Shown here piece by piece: positions 37,086 to 45,577 of a stretch of DNA of 64,000 nt (within the stretch, counting starts at the first letter, position 1; the number at the start of each line of letters is the position of its first letter). Under the pieces are notes generated by a model. The model was not told the origin of the DNA and ran no database searches. It was given only the letters and a program-made list of their open reading frames with translations. The translations under genes and the position numbers were made by a program. The stretch lies in contig NZ_FNFE01000002.1 in NCBI RefSeq assembly GCF_900100335.1, forward strand, positions 434,001 through 498,000. Direction: 5' to 3'. This DNA comes from Natronorubrum texcoconense (GTDB taxonomy: Archaea; Halobacteriota; Halobacteria; Halobacteriales; Natrialbaceae).

Positions 37086-37457
37086 TCAGCCGGCGAACCC
37101 GGAGAGCAGCCACTCGTCGTCGTCGTCGTCGCCGATGCTCGGTGCGCTGACGAGGACGAAGGCGCTCTCCTCGTCGCCGTTGCGGATCTGTCGCGTCGAT
37201 GCCGGCGGGATCCACAGCGCGTCGCCGGTCTCCATCTCGACCGGTTCGTCGTCGATGACGACGGTCGCCGCCCCCTCGATCAGCACGTAGACCTCCTCGT
37301 GCTCGTTGTCCGTGTGATCGTGTGGCTTGCTGTTCCAGCCCGGATCGCAGCGTGCGACCGTCACGCCGACGTGTTCGGTCTCGAGCGGATCGCTCAAGAA
37401 GTGCATCGCACTCGAGACCTGATCGACGTCCTCGTAGTTTACCTTCCGATAGCTCAT
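37086..37457 (-). CDS. cupin domain protein
   Basis: The 123-residue single-domain cupin has the two metal motifs: PHDHTDNEHEEVYVLIEG (motif 1, three His and one Glu) and GDALWIPPASTRQIRNG (motif 2, without the usual His). Such small cupins bind a divalent metal and may be isomerases, dioxygenases or binding proteins. The acidic stretch IGDDDDDEW lies near the C-terminus. It is about 100 bp beyond the stop of the Cys-rich peptide gene on the same strand, so the two might be co-transcribed. Confidence 0.88.
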   Translation of the reverse strand: MSYRKVNYEDVDQVSSAMHFLSDPLETEHVGVTVARCDPGWNSKPHDHTDNEHEEVYVLIEGAATVVIDDEPVEMETGDALWIPPASTRQIRNGDEESAFVLVSAPSIGDDDDDEWLLSGFAG

Positions 37458-37555
37458 GGCTCTCCATTGGACGGGAAACCAGTAAAACTACGCGTTCCGC
37501 GACGGACGGCGAGAAATCGTTCGACCGGGGCGGTGCCTCGAGCGTGGCGTCGCGG

Positions 37556-37636
37556 CTAACAGTCGTCGCAACTGCAGTCGTCGCCACACGTACAGACCGG
37601 CTCACAGGCGCAGTCGGGTTCACAACAGGCGGACAT
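37556..37636 (-). CDS. 26-residue Cys-rich, metallothionein-like peptide
   Basis: An ATG at 37636 opens 26 codons ending TAG at 37556-37558. Nine residues are cysteine (positions 4, 5, 9, 11, 15, 17, 21, 23 and 26), mostly as C-x-C pairs in an acidic background with no aromatic or hydrophobic core. This is the composition of metallothioneins and predicts a metal-thiolate cluster. Reading further upstream in frame gives a basic non-Cys-rich segment, so the start is set by composition and by the palindrome just before it. No homologue is known to me. Metal sequestration is inference. Confidence 0.6.
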   Translation of the reverse strand: MSACCEPDCACEPVCTCGDDCSCDDC

Positions 37637-37651
37637 TGGTACAGTGTACCA
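37637..37651. promoter_or_regulatory. perfect palindrome before the Cys-rich peptide
   Basis: TGGTAC-AGT-GTACCA is a perfect 6-3-6 inverted repeat directly before the ATG at 37636, flanked by a direct repeat CAATG on each side. In a leaderless promoter it would cover the transcription start, as a repressor operator would. A TATA-like AGTTATG lies about 20 bp further upstream. Confidence 0.6.
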
Positions 37652-37841
37652 TTGGGGAGGGACCGGGCATAACTGTTGTGGGTATTCCGGACGAACCGGA
37701 CTGTGAGCGACCAGTTCGATTCCGTTCCGACCAGCGCGCATCGGCGGCTCCGATCGAGACGGGTGCATCGTGCTATCGCTGTGACCGGAACACGCGAAGA
37801 AGACAACCTTTTTTGAGGGGTAGCCGGAGTTGGGGAAGATA

Positions 37842-39182
37842 ATGGCCTCCGACTCCGGTGATCCGGTCTACTACGTCATTAGTGACCTTCACATCGGCGG
37901 CGACGAACAGCTCGAGGAAGTCGAGTTTCTCGACGAGTTGTACGAGTTTCTCGAGCGACTGGAAGCGACCGACGAGAACGCCGAACTGATCATCAACGGC
38001 GACGCGTTCGGGCTGTGGGAGTTTACGACGGTCGAGGGGATCGAAAAGTTCGACGTGCTCGAAGAGACGTATCCGCAACTCTTCGAGCAGTTGCGTGCGA
38101 CCGGCGAGAACGTTCCGATCACGCTCCTGCCGGGGAATCACGACCACGAACTCGCCGCGTACGACGAGTACGTCGAGCGCCTCGCCGCGTACAACGTGAC
38201 GCTCGTTCAGGAGCAGTCGATCACGCGGTCGGTCGGCGAACAGGCGATTCACTTCGAGCACGGCCACCAGCAGGATCCGAACAATCGAATCGACGACTGG
38301 GGGAATCCCCACTCGACGCCGCTTGGCTACTTCTACAACACGCTCGTCACGAGCCGCGCAGGACAACTTTCGGATCGCGGACGGTACAACTGGCTGAAGG
38401 ACGTACAGGCGGTGACGCCGACCGAACGAATGCCGGTGTGGCTCCTCTCGAAGTACTTCTATCGGGAGATGAACCCGCTGTTGCGGTACTCGTTGGTTCC
38501 GTTCCTGCTACTGTTCAACATCAGTGCGATCATCGCGGTGCTGGCGGGGCTGGATCTCGCGGGGATCTGGTCGATGCCGGTCGATCGGACGGAGACTTTC
38601 CTCGGTCAGTTCGGCACGGCCGGGACGGTGGCCTGGTTCTTCCTCGCCCTCAACGCGACCGTCGCCGGCTTGCTGTTGCTCGTCGGCATCCCGCTGCACT
38701 TTATCCGACGCGACATCAGAAAGACCGTCGACCGGTTCGGGGTGTTCGAGACCGAGATGACCGTCGATCCCGAAACGCCGTACGAGGAGGCCGCCGCCGA
38801 CGTCTTCGCCGAGCAACCGGAGACGACGGTCTTCTGCTACGGCCACACGCACCGACCGACGATCACGGAAATCGACGGCGGAATCCTCGTCAATAGCGGA
38901 ACGTGGCTGAAGCGACTCCACCGCAAAGACGGGATCATCGGGATTCTCCCGCCGGTCTTCCACCCGTCCTACCAGCTTGCTGCCGTCCGTATCACCCCCG
39001 AATCGTCGGGTGTGGCCGTCGAATTCGAAGAGATCACGAAGCCCAGCCCCGCGCCGGACGAACTGACGCGCACTGAGCGGTTTTTCACCGTCGGCCGGGA
39101 GCCTCGCCCCGAACTGCCAGACCGATACGTCGTCGAGAAAGAGACGGCCGCTCCTTCCCGGGAGGAGGAAGCGGCTCCATAA
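37842..39182 (+). CDS. membrane-associated metallophosphoesterase
   Basis: The 446-residue protein is a calcineurin-like phosphoesterase interrupted by two membrane helices (about residues 218-240 and 263-285, IIAVLAGLDLAGIW and ALNATVAGLLLLVGIPLHF). Metal motifs are VISDLHIGG, NGDA, LPGNHDHE and CYGHTHRP, resembling UDP-diacylglucosamine hydrolases (LpxH) in order, although haloarchaea make no lipid A. A membrane lipid or nucleotide pyrophosphate substrate is inference. The start ATG at 37842 follows a purine run and excludes a TTG four codons earlier. Confidence 0.85.
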   Translation: MASDSGDPVYYVISDLHIGGDEQLEEVEFLDELYEFLERLEATDENAELIINGDAFGLWEFTTVEGIEKFDVLEETYPQLFEQLRATGENVPITLLPGNHDHELAAYDEYVERLAAYNVTLVQEQSITRSVGEQAIHFEHGHQQDPNNRIDDWGNPHSTPLGYFYNTLVTSRAGQLSDRGRYNWLKDVQAVTPTERMPVWLLSKYFYREMNPLLRYSLVPFLLLFNISAIIAVLAGLDLAGIWSMPVDRTETFLGQFGTAGTVAWFFLALNATVAGLLLLVGIPLHFIRRDIRKTVDRFGVFETEMTVDPETPYEEAAADVFAEQPETTVFCYGHTHRPTITEIDGGILVNSGTWLKRLHRKDGIIGILPPVFHPSYQLAAVRITPESSGVAVEFEEITKPSPAPDELTRTERFFTVGREPRPELPDRYVVEKETAAPSREEEAAP

Positions 39183-39199
39183 GAAACCGTATGCGTCGT

Positions 39200-39628
39200 C
39201 TAGTTGTCCTGTGAGATCGGATCGAAGCTGTCGACGGGGATCACGGAGTAGTCGACGGTCAGCGCGTCCTTGGTCGCGCGAATCTTTCCGACGAACGTGG
39301 AGATGTCCTCGAGTTCGCCCTCCAGGACGAACAGTTCCATGCAGTAGTGGTCGCCGACGTGGCTGTGGAAGTTCGAGGCCACGAGATCCTCGTGTTCGTG
39401 GCGCAGGTGCATCATGCGCTCTTCGACGCTGGTCGTCTCGTAGTCGAAGAGGACGGTAACGATACCCATCAGCTCTCGCTCTTCGAGACGGGTATCCTCG
39501 AACTCGCCGAGGAGGTTACGGGAGGCCTCTCGGACGACTTCGCTGCGGCCGGTGTAGCCGTGTTCGTCCGCAAACTGGTCGAGTCGCTCGAGGAGTTCGT
39601 CCGGCATGGAGACGCTTACGACTGCCAT
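39200..39628 (-). CDS. nikR: nickel-responsive regulator NikR
   Basis: The 142-residue repressor has an N-terminal ribbon-helix-helix ([17 protein letters not shown]) and a C-terminal ACT-type domain. The nickel ligands H77, H88, H90 and C96 fit the E. coli NikR set (H76, H87, H89, C95) at a constant offset of one. It binds nickel and represses nickel uptake genes. A strong TATA box is 24-32 bp upstream. No nik transporter is in the window, so its targets lie elsewhere. It is convergent with the metallophosphoesterase gene. Confidence 0.93.
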   Translation of the reverse strand: MAVVSVSMPDELLERLDQFADEHGYTGRSEVVREASRNLLGEFEDTRLEERELMGIVTVLFDYETTSVEERMMHLRHEHEDLVASNFHSHVGDHYCMELFVLEGELEDISTFVGKIRATKDALTVDYSVIPVDSFDPISQDN

Positions 39629-39651
39629 ATAATAACTCGCGGGGCAAAATC

Positions 39652-39659
39652 TATTAAGC
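39652..39659 (-). promoter_or_regulatory. TATA box of nikR
   Basis: The minus-strand GCTTAATA lies 24-31 bp before the nikR ATG at 39628, matching a leaderless transcript. Confidence 0.65.
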
Positions 39660-39756
39660 CTTATCATATATCCGGCGCTCGAGCCGGTCGGTCGGTGTCC
39701 GGTCGCGGCGGTTCGCCGGCACACACTGTTTTCCGACTCGACCGTGAGCAGCGTGT

Positions 39757-40530
39757 ATGTACCTTCCAAACCGAACCTGGCCGGAGGTCGGCGAGTACGT
39801 CGCGGACGAATCGCTCGCGGTCGTCCCGCTCGGCTCGACCGAACAGCACGGTCCCCATCTTCCCGAGGGGACCGACCACCTGATCGCCGAGGCGCTCGCC
39901 CGGGAGGCGACCGATCGGACGGGGTATCTCTGCACGCCGCCGGTTCGGATCGGCGTCAGCTCCCACCACCGGCAGTTCCCCGGCACGATGTGGGTCGACG
40001 CGCCCGTCTTCCGGGACTACGTCGAGAGCCTCTCGAGAAACCTCACCGCTCACGGCATCGACCGCATCGTCTACGTTAACGCCCACGGGGGCAACGTCGC
40101 CCACCTCCGAGAGGTCGGCCGGCGGCTCCACGACGACGGGACGGCGTACGCCATCGAGTGGATGTGGGACGAATCGATCCCCGGGCTGATCGAAGAGGTC
40201 TTCGAGACGCCGGGCCCCCACGGCGGTCCCAAGGAGACCGCGATGATCATGCATATCGCGAACGAACTCGTCCGGAAAGAGCGACTCGAGGAGGCCCGCG
40301 ACGGCGGCGCAATCTTCGATTACGACGCCGAGCGAGTCCACGGGGCGACCACCTTCTACGACTGTATCGAGAACAGTCCGAACGGCGTCTTCGGCGACCA
40401 GACGGACGCGACGCCCGAAATCGGCGAGGAGCTGTTCGAGGCCGCGACGGATCAACTCGTCTCGCTGCTCGAGTGGCTCGACGCGCGGCCGGTCGACGAT
40501 CTCATGCCCGAGCCCCAGCTCGAGCCGTAG
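39757..40530 (+). CDS. creatininase family protein, ArfB-like
   Basis: The 257-residue enzyme shows the creatininase metal motif [15 protein letters not shown] (residues 26-40; ligands E29, H31, D40) and NAHGGN. In archaea a member of this family (ArfB) removes the formyl group in riboflavin and coenzyme F420 synthesis; others hydrolyse creatinine or mature peptides (MftE). ArfB is the best guess for a haloarchaeon, but no riboflavin gene is adjacent. The start ATG is 127 bp divergent from nikR. Confidence 0.85.
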   Translation: MYLPNRTWPEVGEYVADESLAVVPLGSTEQHGPHLPEGTDHLIAEALAREATDRTGYLCTPPVRIGVSSHHRQFPGTMWVDAPVFRDYVESLSRNLTAHGIDRIVYVNAHGGNVAHLREVGRRLHDDGTAYAIEWMWDESIPGLIEEVFETPGPHGGPKETAMIMHIANELVRKERLEEARDGGAIFDYDAERVHGATTFYDCIENSPNGVFGDQTDATPEIGEELFEAATDQLVSLLEWLDARPVDDLMPEPQLEP

Positions 40531-40708
40531 CCGCCGTCGGGAAACCGGCGATACTCCGCGTCGGATCACGCCTACTCGAGCGTCGTGCGGCCCGTGTCGT
40601 ACCCGTTTCGCTCGAGGGACGGGGGCCGCCGAAGGGCGGGTCGAGGACGCCGCGAACCGGCCTTCTCGTCTCGCTGGACTTATGCGCCCGAAACGCCTGA
40701 CACAGATA

Positions 40709-43700
40709 ATGAGCGACCGAACGGAGTCGTCGGGAACGAGTTTCTGGACGGCCGGCGACGACCGGGCGACGAGAGAGTGTTGCCAGGCACTCGTCGACAC
40801 GGTCGGAGACGGCGTCTTTCGGCTCGATGCCGACGACCGGTTCCTCGCGATCGACGACGCACTTCTCGAGACGACGGGCTACGCGCGCGACGCCGTCCTC
40901 GGCGAACACGTCTCGCTCCTGTTTTCGAGGTCGAACGCCGAGGCCCTCGAAGGAGCCGTTCGAAACGACGCCGACGGCGTCACGTCCCTCGAGTTCCCGC
41001 TCCGAACGAGCGACGGCACCACGATTCCCTGTGAGTGCCGAGCGAACGGCGTCAGCGTTGGCGGCCGATTTCGGGGATCGATCGTGACCGTTCGGGAACG
41101 CGAGGAGTCCGTCACCGAGACCGACAGCGTGTCCGAACGAACGAGCGCTCCCTCACAGTCTGCCACGTTCGAAGCGGCGACGACGGTCCTCGAGGCGGCC
41201 GACGTCGGCGTCTTCGTGCTCGACGACGAGTTCGACGTCGCGTGGATCAACGAGGCGACCGAGCGATACTTCGGTCTCGACCGGGAGGCGGTCCTCGGCC
41301 GAGACAAACACCGGCTGATCGACGAGACGATCGCCGATCGGCTCGCCGATCCGGACGCGTTCACCGAGACCGTCACCGCAACCTACGCGGACAACACCGC
41401 CGTCGAGCGCTTCGAATGTCACGTCACCGCGAGCGGCGAGCGCGAGGAGCGCTGGCTCGAACACCGGAGCAAACCAATCGAGACCGGACGATACGCCGGC
41501 GGCCGAATCGAACTGTACTACGACGTCACCGCACAGCACGACCGGGCGAGCCAGCTGCGACGGCTGAACGAGGCCGTCCGCGAGTGGCTCGCCGAGGACT
41601 CCCGCGAGCGGGTCGCCGAACTGGCGAGCCGCCACGTTCGGGAGATCCTCGACCTCGAGATCAACGGCGTGTTCTGTTACGACGACGACACGCAGCTGCT
41701 TCGCCCCGCCGGCTGGTCCGAACCGGCGGAGACGCTGCTCGGCGACATCCCGTCGTTCGCACCGGGAGAGGGAATCGCGTGGCGCGTCTTCGAGACCGGC
41801 GAACCGGTCGTCTACGACGACGTCACGACCGATTCGGACGTATACAACCCCGACACGCCGATTCGGAGCGAGATCTGCCTGCCGATTAGCGACCACGGCG
41901 TCCTCATGATCGGCTCCGAACAGCCGACCGAGTTCGACGACGGGGATCTCTCGCTGGCGAAGATCGTCGCCTCGAGCCTCGAGGTGATCTTCGATCGGAT
42001 CCGCCACGAGCGCCACCTCGAGCGCGAGCGCACGCAAACGCAGAAACTGCTCCAGACGGCCCCGATCGGCATCTCGGTCGAGGACGCCGACGGCGAGACC
42101 GTGCTCGCGAACCAGCGGGTACAGGAACGCGTGGATTCGATGGCGGAGGCGGCGCTCGGCGAGACGGAGATGGTGCGGGAGTGGGCCGTCCGCGACGCGT
42201 CGGGCGAGCCGGTCGAGCCCGGATCGAACCCGTCGGCTCGCGTCAGGGAAACCGGCGAACCGGTGCTCGACGAAGAGCTCGTCGTCGAGGGGCCGACGGG
42301 CGAACGTCGGTGGCTCTCGGTCAACGCCGTCCCGGTGTTCGACGCCGACGGCGGTCTCGAGCGCGTGATCTCCAGCGCGGAGGATATCACGGCGCTCAAA
42401 GAGCGCAAACGTCGTCTCGAGCGCCGGAAGAGCGAGCTCGAGACGGAGCTGAGCGAGATCTTCGGTCGCATCTCGGACGGCTTCTACGCGCTCGACGAGG
42501 AGTTCCGATTCACGCACGTCAACGAGACCGCCGAACGGCTCCTCGACCGGTCACGGACGGAGCTGCTCGGGACCAAGCTGTGGGACGTCTACCCCGAGGC
42601 CGCGGGCTCGGAGCTCGAGGAACGGTACGAGACGGCCCTGGCCACGCAGGAGCCGGTCTCGTTCGAGCAGTACTTCGAACCGATGGAGATGTGGGCGCAG
42701 GTGCAGGTGTATCCCTCCGAAACCGGGCTCTCTATCTACTTCCGCGACACCACGGAAGAGAAAGCCCGCGAGCGAGAGCTGATCACCTACGAGACGATCT
42801 TCGAGACGGTCAAAGACGGCATCTACGTCATCGACGGTGAGGGCCGATTCACGACCGTCAACGAGGCGTACGCGGCCATGGCCGGCTACGACCGCGACGA
42901 ACTGATCGGTGCTCACGCCTCGATCGTCGTCGACGAATCGGTGATGGATCTCGCACGGGATATCGCCGCCGAGGAGAGCGACGTCCCGACGATCGAAACC
43001 GAACTCGAGACGAAAACCGGGGACCGGGTGCCGATCGAAGCGACGGTGACCGCGCTCTCCGTGGCCGATTCCGATCGCGAACGCGTCGGCGTCGTCCGGG
43101 ACGTCACCGACCGCAAGGAACGCCAACGAAAACTCGTGGCGAGCGAACAGCGCTACCGAACCCTCGCGGAGAACTTCCCGAACGGGACCGTTGGCCTGTA
43201 CGACGACGATCTGCGGTATACGGCCGCCGGGGGCCAGCTACTCGATGAGCTCGGGATCGACCGCGCCGACGTGATCGGGCAGACGGTCGCCGACCGGTAT
43301 CCCGAGTCGATTTTCGAGGCGGTCGAACCTCACTTCCGAGCCGCACTCGATGGGGAGGAGCGGTCGTTCGATCTGCGCTATCACGGCCGGGAGCTACTGG
43401 CCCACACCCTCCCCGTTCACACCGACGGCACCGTTCGTCGGGGGATGCTCGTCGTGCAGGATATCACCGAGCGGAAGGCCTACGAGCGGAAACTCGAGGA
43501 GTCGAACGAGCGACTCGAGCAGTTCGCCTACGCCGCCAGTCACGACCTGCAGGAGCCGTTGCGGATGGTCACGAGCTACCTCCAGCTGATCGAATCCCGT
43601 TACGCGGACGAACTCGACGACGACGCCGAGGAGTTCATCGCGTTCGCCGTCGACGGCGCCGATCGGATGCGCGAGATGATCGACGGACTGCTCGAGTACT

Positions 43701-44176
43701 CTCGCGTCGAGACGCGCGGCGATCCGTTCGAGTCGGTGGATCTCGACGACGTGCTCGAAGACGTGCGACGGGACCTCGAGCTCCAGGTCGACGAGAGCGG
43801 GACCGAGATCGAGACGACGGACTCGCTGCCCGCGGTCCGCGGCGACAGAAGTCAGCTTCGGCAGGTGTTCCAGAACCTGCTCGCGAACGCGATCGAGTAC
43901 AGCGACGGCGAGCCGCGCGTGACCATCTCGGCCGAACGCGACGGGCGACGGTGGACCGTCTCGGTCAGCGACGAGGGGATCGGTATCGACCCGGACGACG
44001 CCGATCGGGTCTTCGAGATCTTTCAGCGACTCCACAGTCACGAGGAACACGACGGCACCGGGATCGGGCTCGCGCTCTGTCAGCGAATCGTCGAACGTCA
44101 CGGCGGCCAGATCTGGGTCGACTCCGAACCCGGGGCGGGCTCGACGTTCTCGATGACGCTGCCGGCGACCGAGTGA
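40709..44176 (+). CDS. multi-PAS/GAF sensor histidine kinase
   Basis: The 1155-residue soluble kinase is one of the largest proteins here. Domain order by eye: PAS (20-125), PAS (150-275), GAF (285-430), PAS (440-555), PAS (565-685), PAS (690-805), PAS (810-925), HisKA (His in FAYAASHDLQEPL, about 940) and HATPase (LLANAIEYS, GTGIGLALC). Its kinase core closely resembles that at 53104-54591. No receiver or regulator gene is adjacent. The start at 40709 is preferred to an ATG at 40682 because TTATGCG sits about 27 bp before it. Confidence 0.92.
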   Translation: MSDRTESSGTSFWTAGDDRATRECCQALVDTVGDGVFRLDADDRFLAIDDALLETTGYARDAVLGEHVSLLFSRSNAEALEGAVRNDADGVTSLEFPLRTSDGTTIPCECRANGVSVGGRFRGSIVTVREREESVTETDSVSERTSAPSQSATFEAATTVLEAADVGVFVLDDEFDVAWINEATERYFGLDREAVLGRDKHRLIDETIADRLADPDAFTETVTATYADNTAVERFECHVTASGEREERWLEHRSKPIETGRYAGGRIELYYDVTAQHDRASQLRRLNEAVREWLAEDSRERVAELASRHVREILDLEINGVFCYDDDTQLLRPAGWSEPAETLLGDIPSFAPGEGIAWRVFETGEPVVYDDVTTDSDVYNPDTPIRSEICLPISDHGVLMIGSEQPTEFDDGDLSLAKIVASSLEVIFDRIRHERHLERERTQTQKLLQTAPIGISVEDADGETVLANQRVQERVDSMAEAALGETEMVREWAVRDASGEPVEPGSNPSARVRETGEPVLDEELVVEGPTGERRWLSVNAVPVFDADGGLERVISSAEDITALKERKRRLERRKSELETELSEIFGRISDGFYALDEEFRFTHVNETAERLLDRSRTELLGTKLWDVYPEAAGSELEERYETALATQEPVSFEQYFEPMEMWAQVQVYPSETGLSIYFRDTTEEKARERELITYETIFETVKDGIYVIDGEGRFTTVNEAYAAMAGYDRDELIGAHASIVVDESVMDLARDIAAEESDVPTIETELETKTGDRVPIEATVTALSVADSDRERVGVVRDVTDRKERQRKLVASEQRYRTLAENFPNGTVGLYDDDLRYTAAGGQLLDELGIDRADVIGQTVADRYPESIFEAVEPHFRAALDGEERSFDLRYHGRELLAHTLPVHTDGTVRRGMLVVQDITERKAYERKLEESNERLEQFAYAASHDLQEPLRMVTSYLQLIESRYADELDDDAEEFIAFAVDGADRMREMIDGLLEYSRVETRGDPFESVDLDDVLEDVRRDLELQVDESGTEIETTDSLPAVRGDRSQLRQVFQNLLANAIEYSDGEPRVTISAERDGRRWTVSVSDEGIGIDPDDADRVFEIFQRLHSHEEHDGTGIGLALCQRIVERHGGQIWVDSEPGAGSTFSMTLPATE

Positions 44177-44452
44177 GTCTCGTCGGATCCCGAACCGCCG
44201 GACTGGAACCCCCTACCGCGGGCAGCGGTCGGCACCGCGGGCTGGCGGCCGTCGGTCGGTTTTCCGGCACCCTGGCGAGTTCGAAGGGACGACTCGAGCG
44301 CTGACGCGCCGTTCCCAACGGCGAAGGCGACGATCAGGGAGCGACCGCTGGGGCGGAAATCAGTCCCTACCGAGTTTCAATCAGGCGTGTTTTGTGTTGA
44401 ATGTGTGAAAGTCACCCGAACGTTTACTATTGTCTACCACACTTGATCCACC

Positions 44453-44704
44453 ATGTCCACCGACCAGGCAGGCCTGTCGCTCCGATTCGATGCGGGACGG
44501 TTCGAAGAACAGTTGCTCTACCTGATTTTGATTCTACAACTGACGCTGGGGGCGATGCTCGTCGTGGTCGCGGTCGGGTGGCTGTTTTTCTCGTTCAACC
44601 ACCTCTCGTACTCGGCGCAATCGGTTCTCTACCTGTTCGGAGTGATTCCGATACTGATCGGGTTAGCGGCGCCGCTTTACGTTCTTACGTATCTGTACGA
44701 ATAA
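44453..44704 (+). CDS. small membrane protein, two helices
   Basis: The 83-residue product has two predicted helices (about residues 22-45 and 53-78) after a short N-terminal MSTDQAGLSLRFDAGRFEEQ tail. The sequence is hydrophobic with no charge in the helices. It is unrecognised. A TATA-like GTTTACTATT lies about 30 bp before the ATG. It is the first of several tiny genes in 44.4-46.4 kb. Confidence 0.65.
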   Translation: MSTDQAGLSLRFDAGRFEEQLLYLILILQLTLGAMLVVVAVGWLFFSFNHLSYSAQSVLYLFGVIPILIGLAAPLYVLTYLYE

Positions 44705-44869
44705 TTCCCGTGCCAGCGTGAGCGACGGGGTTTCGACGGGCGTGATAGTTCTGCAGTGGTGGTGTGTCGAACGCCAGTCCACGGCCCGGGTCCGCCTCGA
44801 GCGTCTCGCACGCTCGATTCTCGAGCAGGAGATGATTTAAACGGGTTTCGTGAGTGTCGTTCGCGTCCG

Positions 44870-45058
44870 TCAGTCACTCGGGTGGGAGGTCTCGTGTGAG
44901 GTAGGCCAGAACCGACAGCCACAGGGGTGGGCCGTCCCTTCGGTCGGTCCGCGGACGGTCACGGCCGTGATCAGATTGCCGCAGGTCGGACACTCGGGCA
45001 GCGCGGGTCGGTCGTTCGTCGATTGTTCGTCCGTCACTGGCGACGACGTGTCGCTCAT
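44870..45058 (-). CDS. small zinc-finger protein
   Basis: The 62-residue protein contains CPTCGN and HPCGC, four Cys suited to one zinc ion, in an otherwise hydrophilic chain. Such small Cys4 proteins are frequent in haloarchaea and often regulatory, with most functions unknown. Its start is opposite to the TATA-like element at 45111-45119, with a leader of about 30 nt possible. Confidence 0.65.
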   Translation of the reverse strand: MSDTSSPVTDEQSTNDRPALPECPTCGNLITAVTVRGPTEGTAHPCGCRFWPTSHETSHPSD

Positions 45059-45110
45059 CGTGCCTCCCGGTCGGGCGCTCGAGGCGGGCGGTTCGTCGGT
45101 CGTGCGGGAC

Positions 45111-45119
45111 GTTTATATC
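45111..45119. promoter_or_regulatory. strong TATA box, near-symmetric
   Basis: TTTATATCC (plus) reads GGATATAAA on the minus strand, so it can serve either direction. On the plus strand it predicts a start near 45139, directly at the structured locus; on the minus strand it precedes the small zinc-finger gene. Confidence 0.6.
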
Positions 45120-45138
45120 CCGTCGAAAGAGACGTAAT

Positions 45139-45250
45139 CATGGCTTCAACCCGTCGTGGGGTTGGAAGCCACGTCTCGGGTGTCTCAGCACCCGGGACAT
45201 TTCGGCGCATGCCCCCGGCGACTGGTGTGGAGAGCGGCTTCCGTTCTAAT
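45139..45250 (+). ncRNA. candidate structured RNA with alternative pairings
   Basis: Hairpin 1 pairs GGCTTCAACCC (45142-45152) with GGGTT-G-GAAGCC (45159-45170), 11 bp with one bulge. Hairpin 2 is a 10-bp stem at 45173-45182 with 45189-45198 (loop TCTCAG). A downstream GGCTTCC (45236-45242) is perfectly complementary to GGAAGCC (45164-45170), which is already used in hairpin 1. GAGACGT (45129-45135) is complementary to ACGTCTC (45171-45177), which overlaps hairpin 2. These mutually exclusive pairings resemble an attenuator or regulatory RNA. An open frame of 38 basic residues starts at 45140 but looks incidental. It matches no RNA family I recognise. Confidence 0.4.
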
Positions 45251-45294
45251 TGTTGAACTGTTGTGCCTTATATCTACTGCTAATGAGTGACAAT

Positions 45295-45327
45295 GAGAAC
45301 GCGGGCTCGAGGGGGAGTGCCGTTCTC
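45295..45327. other. 7-bp inverted repeat enclosing a GC-rich loop
   Basis: GAGAACG (45295-45301) and CGTTCTC (45321-45327) are perfect complements with a 19-nt loop. It lies just downstream of the 47-residue minus-strand gene and may be its transcription terminator region. Confidence 0.35.
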
Positions 45328-45354
45328 GTTCGGTCCCTGACCGTTTGGGGTCCT

Positions 45355-45498
45355 TCAGCCAGAAGTTCGGTAGTCAAATCCGTATTTGACCTGTAGAAAG
45401 AGAGCGAGAAGAAACACCCCTATACCGAGGACGAGAACGACAGTCGTTACCGATTCAGGAGCCGTCGTTATCTCGAACTGCTGTTCGAACTGAAACAC
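45355..45498 (-). CDS. single-helix mini membrane protein
   Basis: A GTG at 45498 opens a 47-residue frame with one clear membrane helix (about residues 18-37, TVVLVLGIGVFLLALFLQV) and a short soluble tail ending YRTSG. It has SD-like GGGAAG just before the GTG. Reading further upstream gives basic, non-membrane sequence, so the shorter form is chosen. Function unknown. It is divergent from the membrane protein at 45578, with a shared palindromic TATATA between them. Confidence 0.45.
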   Translation of the reverse strand: MFQFEQQFEITTAPESVTTVVLVLGIGVFLLALFLQVKYGFDYRTSG

Positions 45499-45542
45499 CT
45501 TCCCGATAGTCGAGTGCCGCGGGGTCGGGCCGAGCCAACAGC

Positions 45543-45548
45543 TATATA
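45543..45548. promoter_or_regulatory. shared TATATA element
   Basis: TATATA lies between the 47-residue gene (minus) and the 151-residue gene (plus), 32 bp before the latter's GTG, and is identical on both strands. Confidence 0.5.
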
Positions 45549-45577
45549 TCCGACCGCCTGTTCGTCCCAGCAAAGCG

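Noticed and set aside
41153-42517. 454-codon minus-strand frame
   Set aside because: Antisense of the multi-PAS kinase, without recognisable domains.
45139-45330. Terminus or guide RNA of an IS200/IS605 TnpB element
   Set aside because: Hairpins at transposon ends are similar in kind, but no tnpA/tnpB fragment or known end sequence is adjacent.
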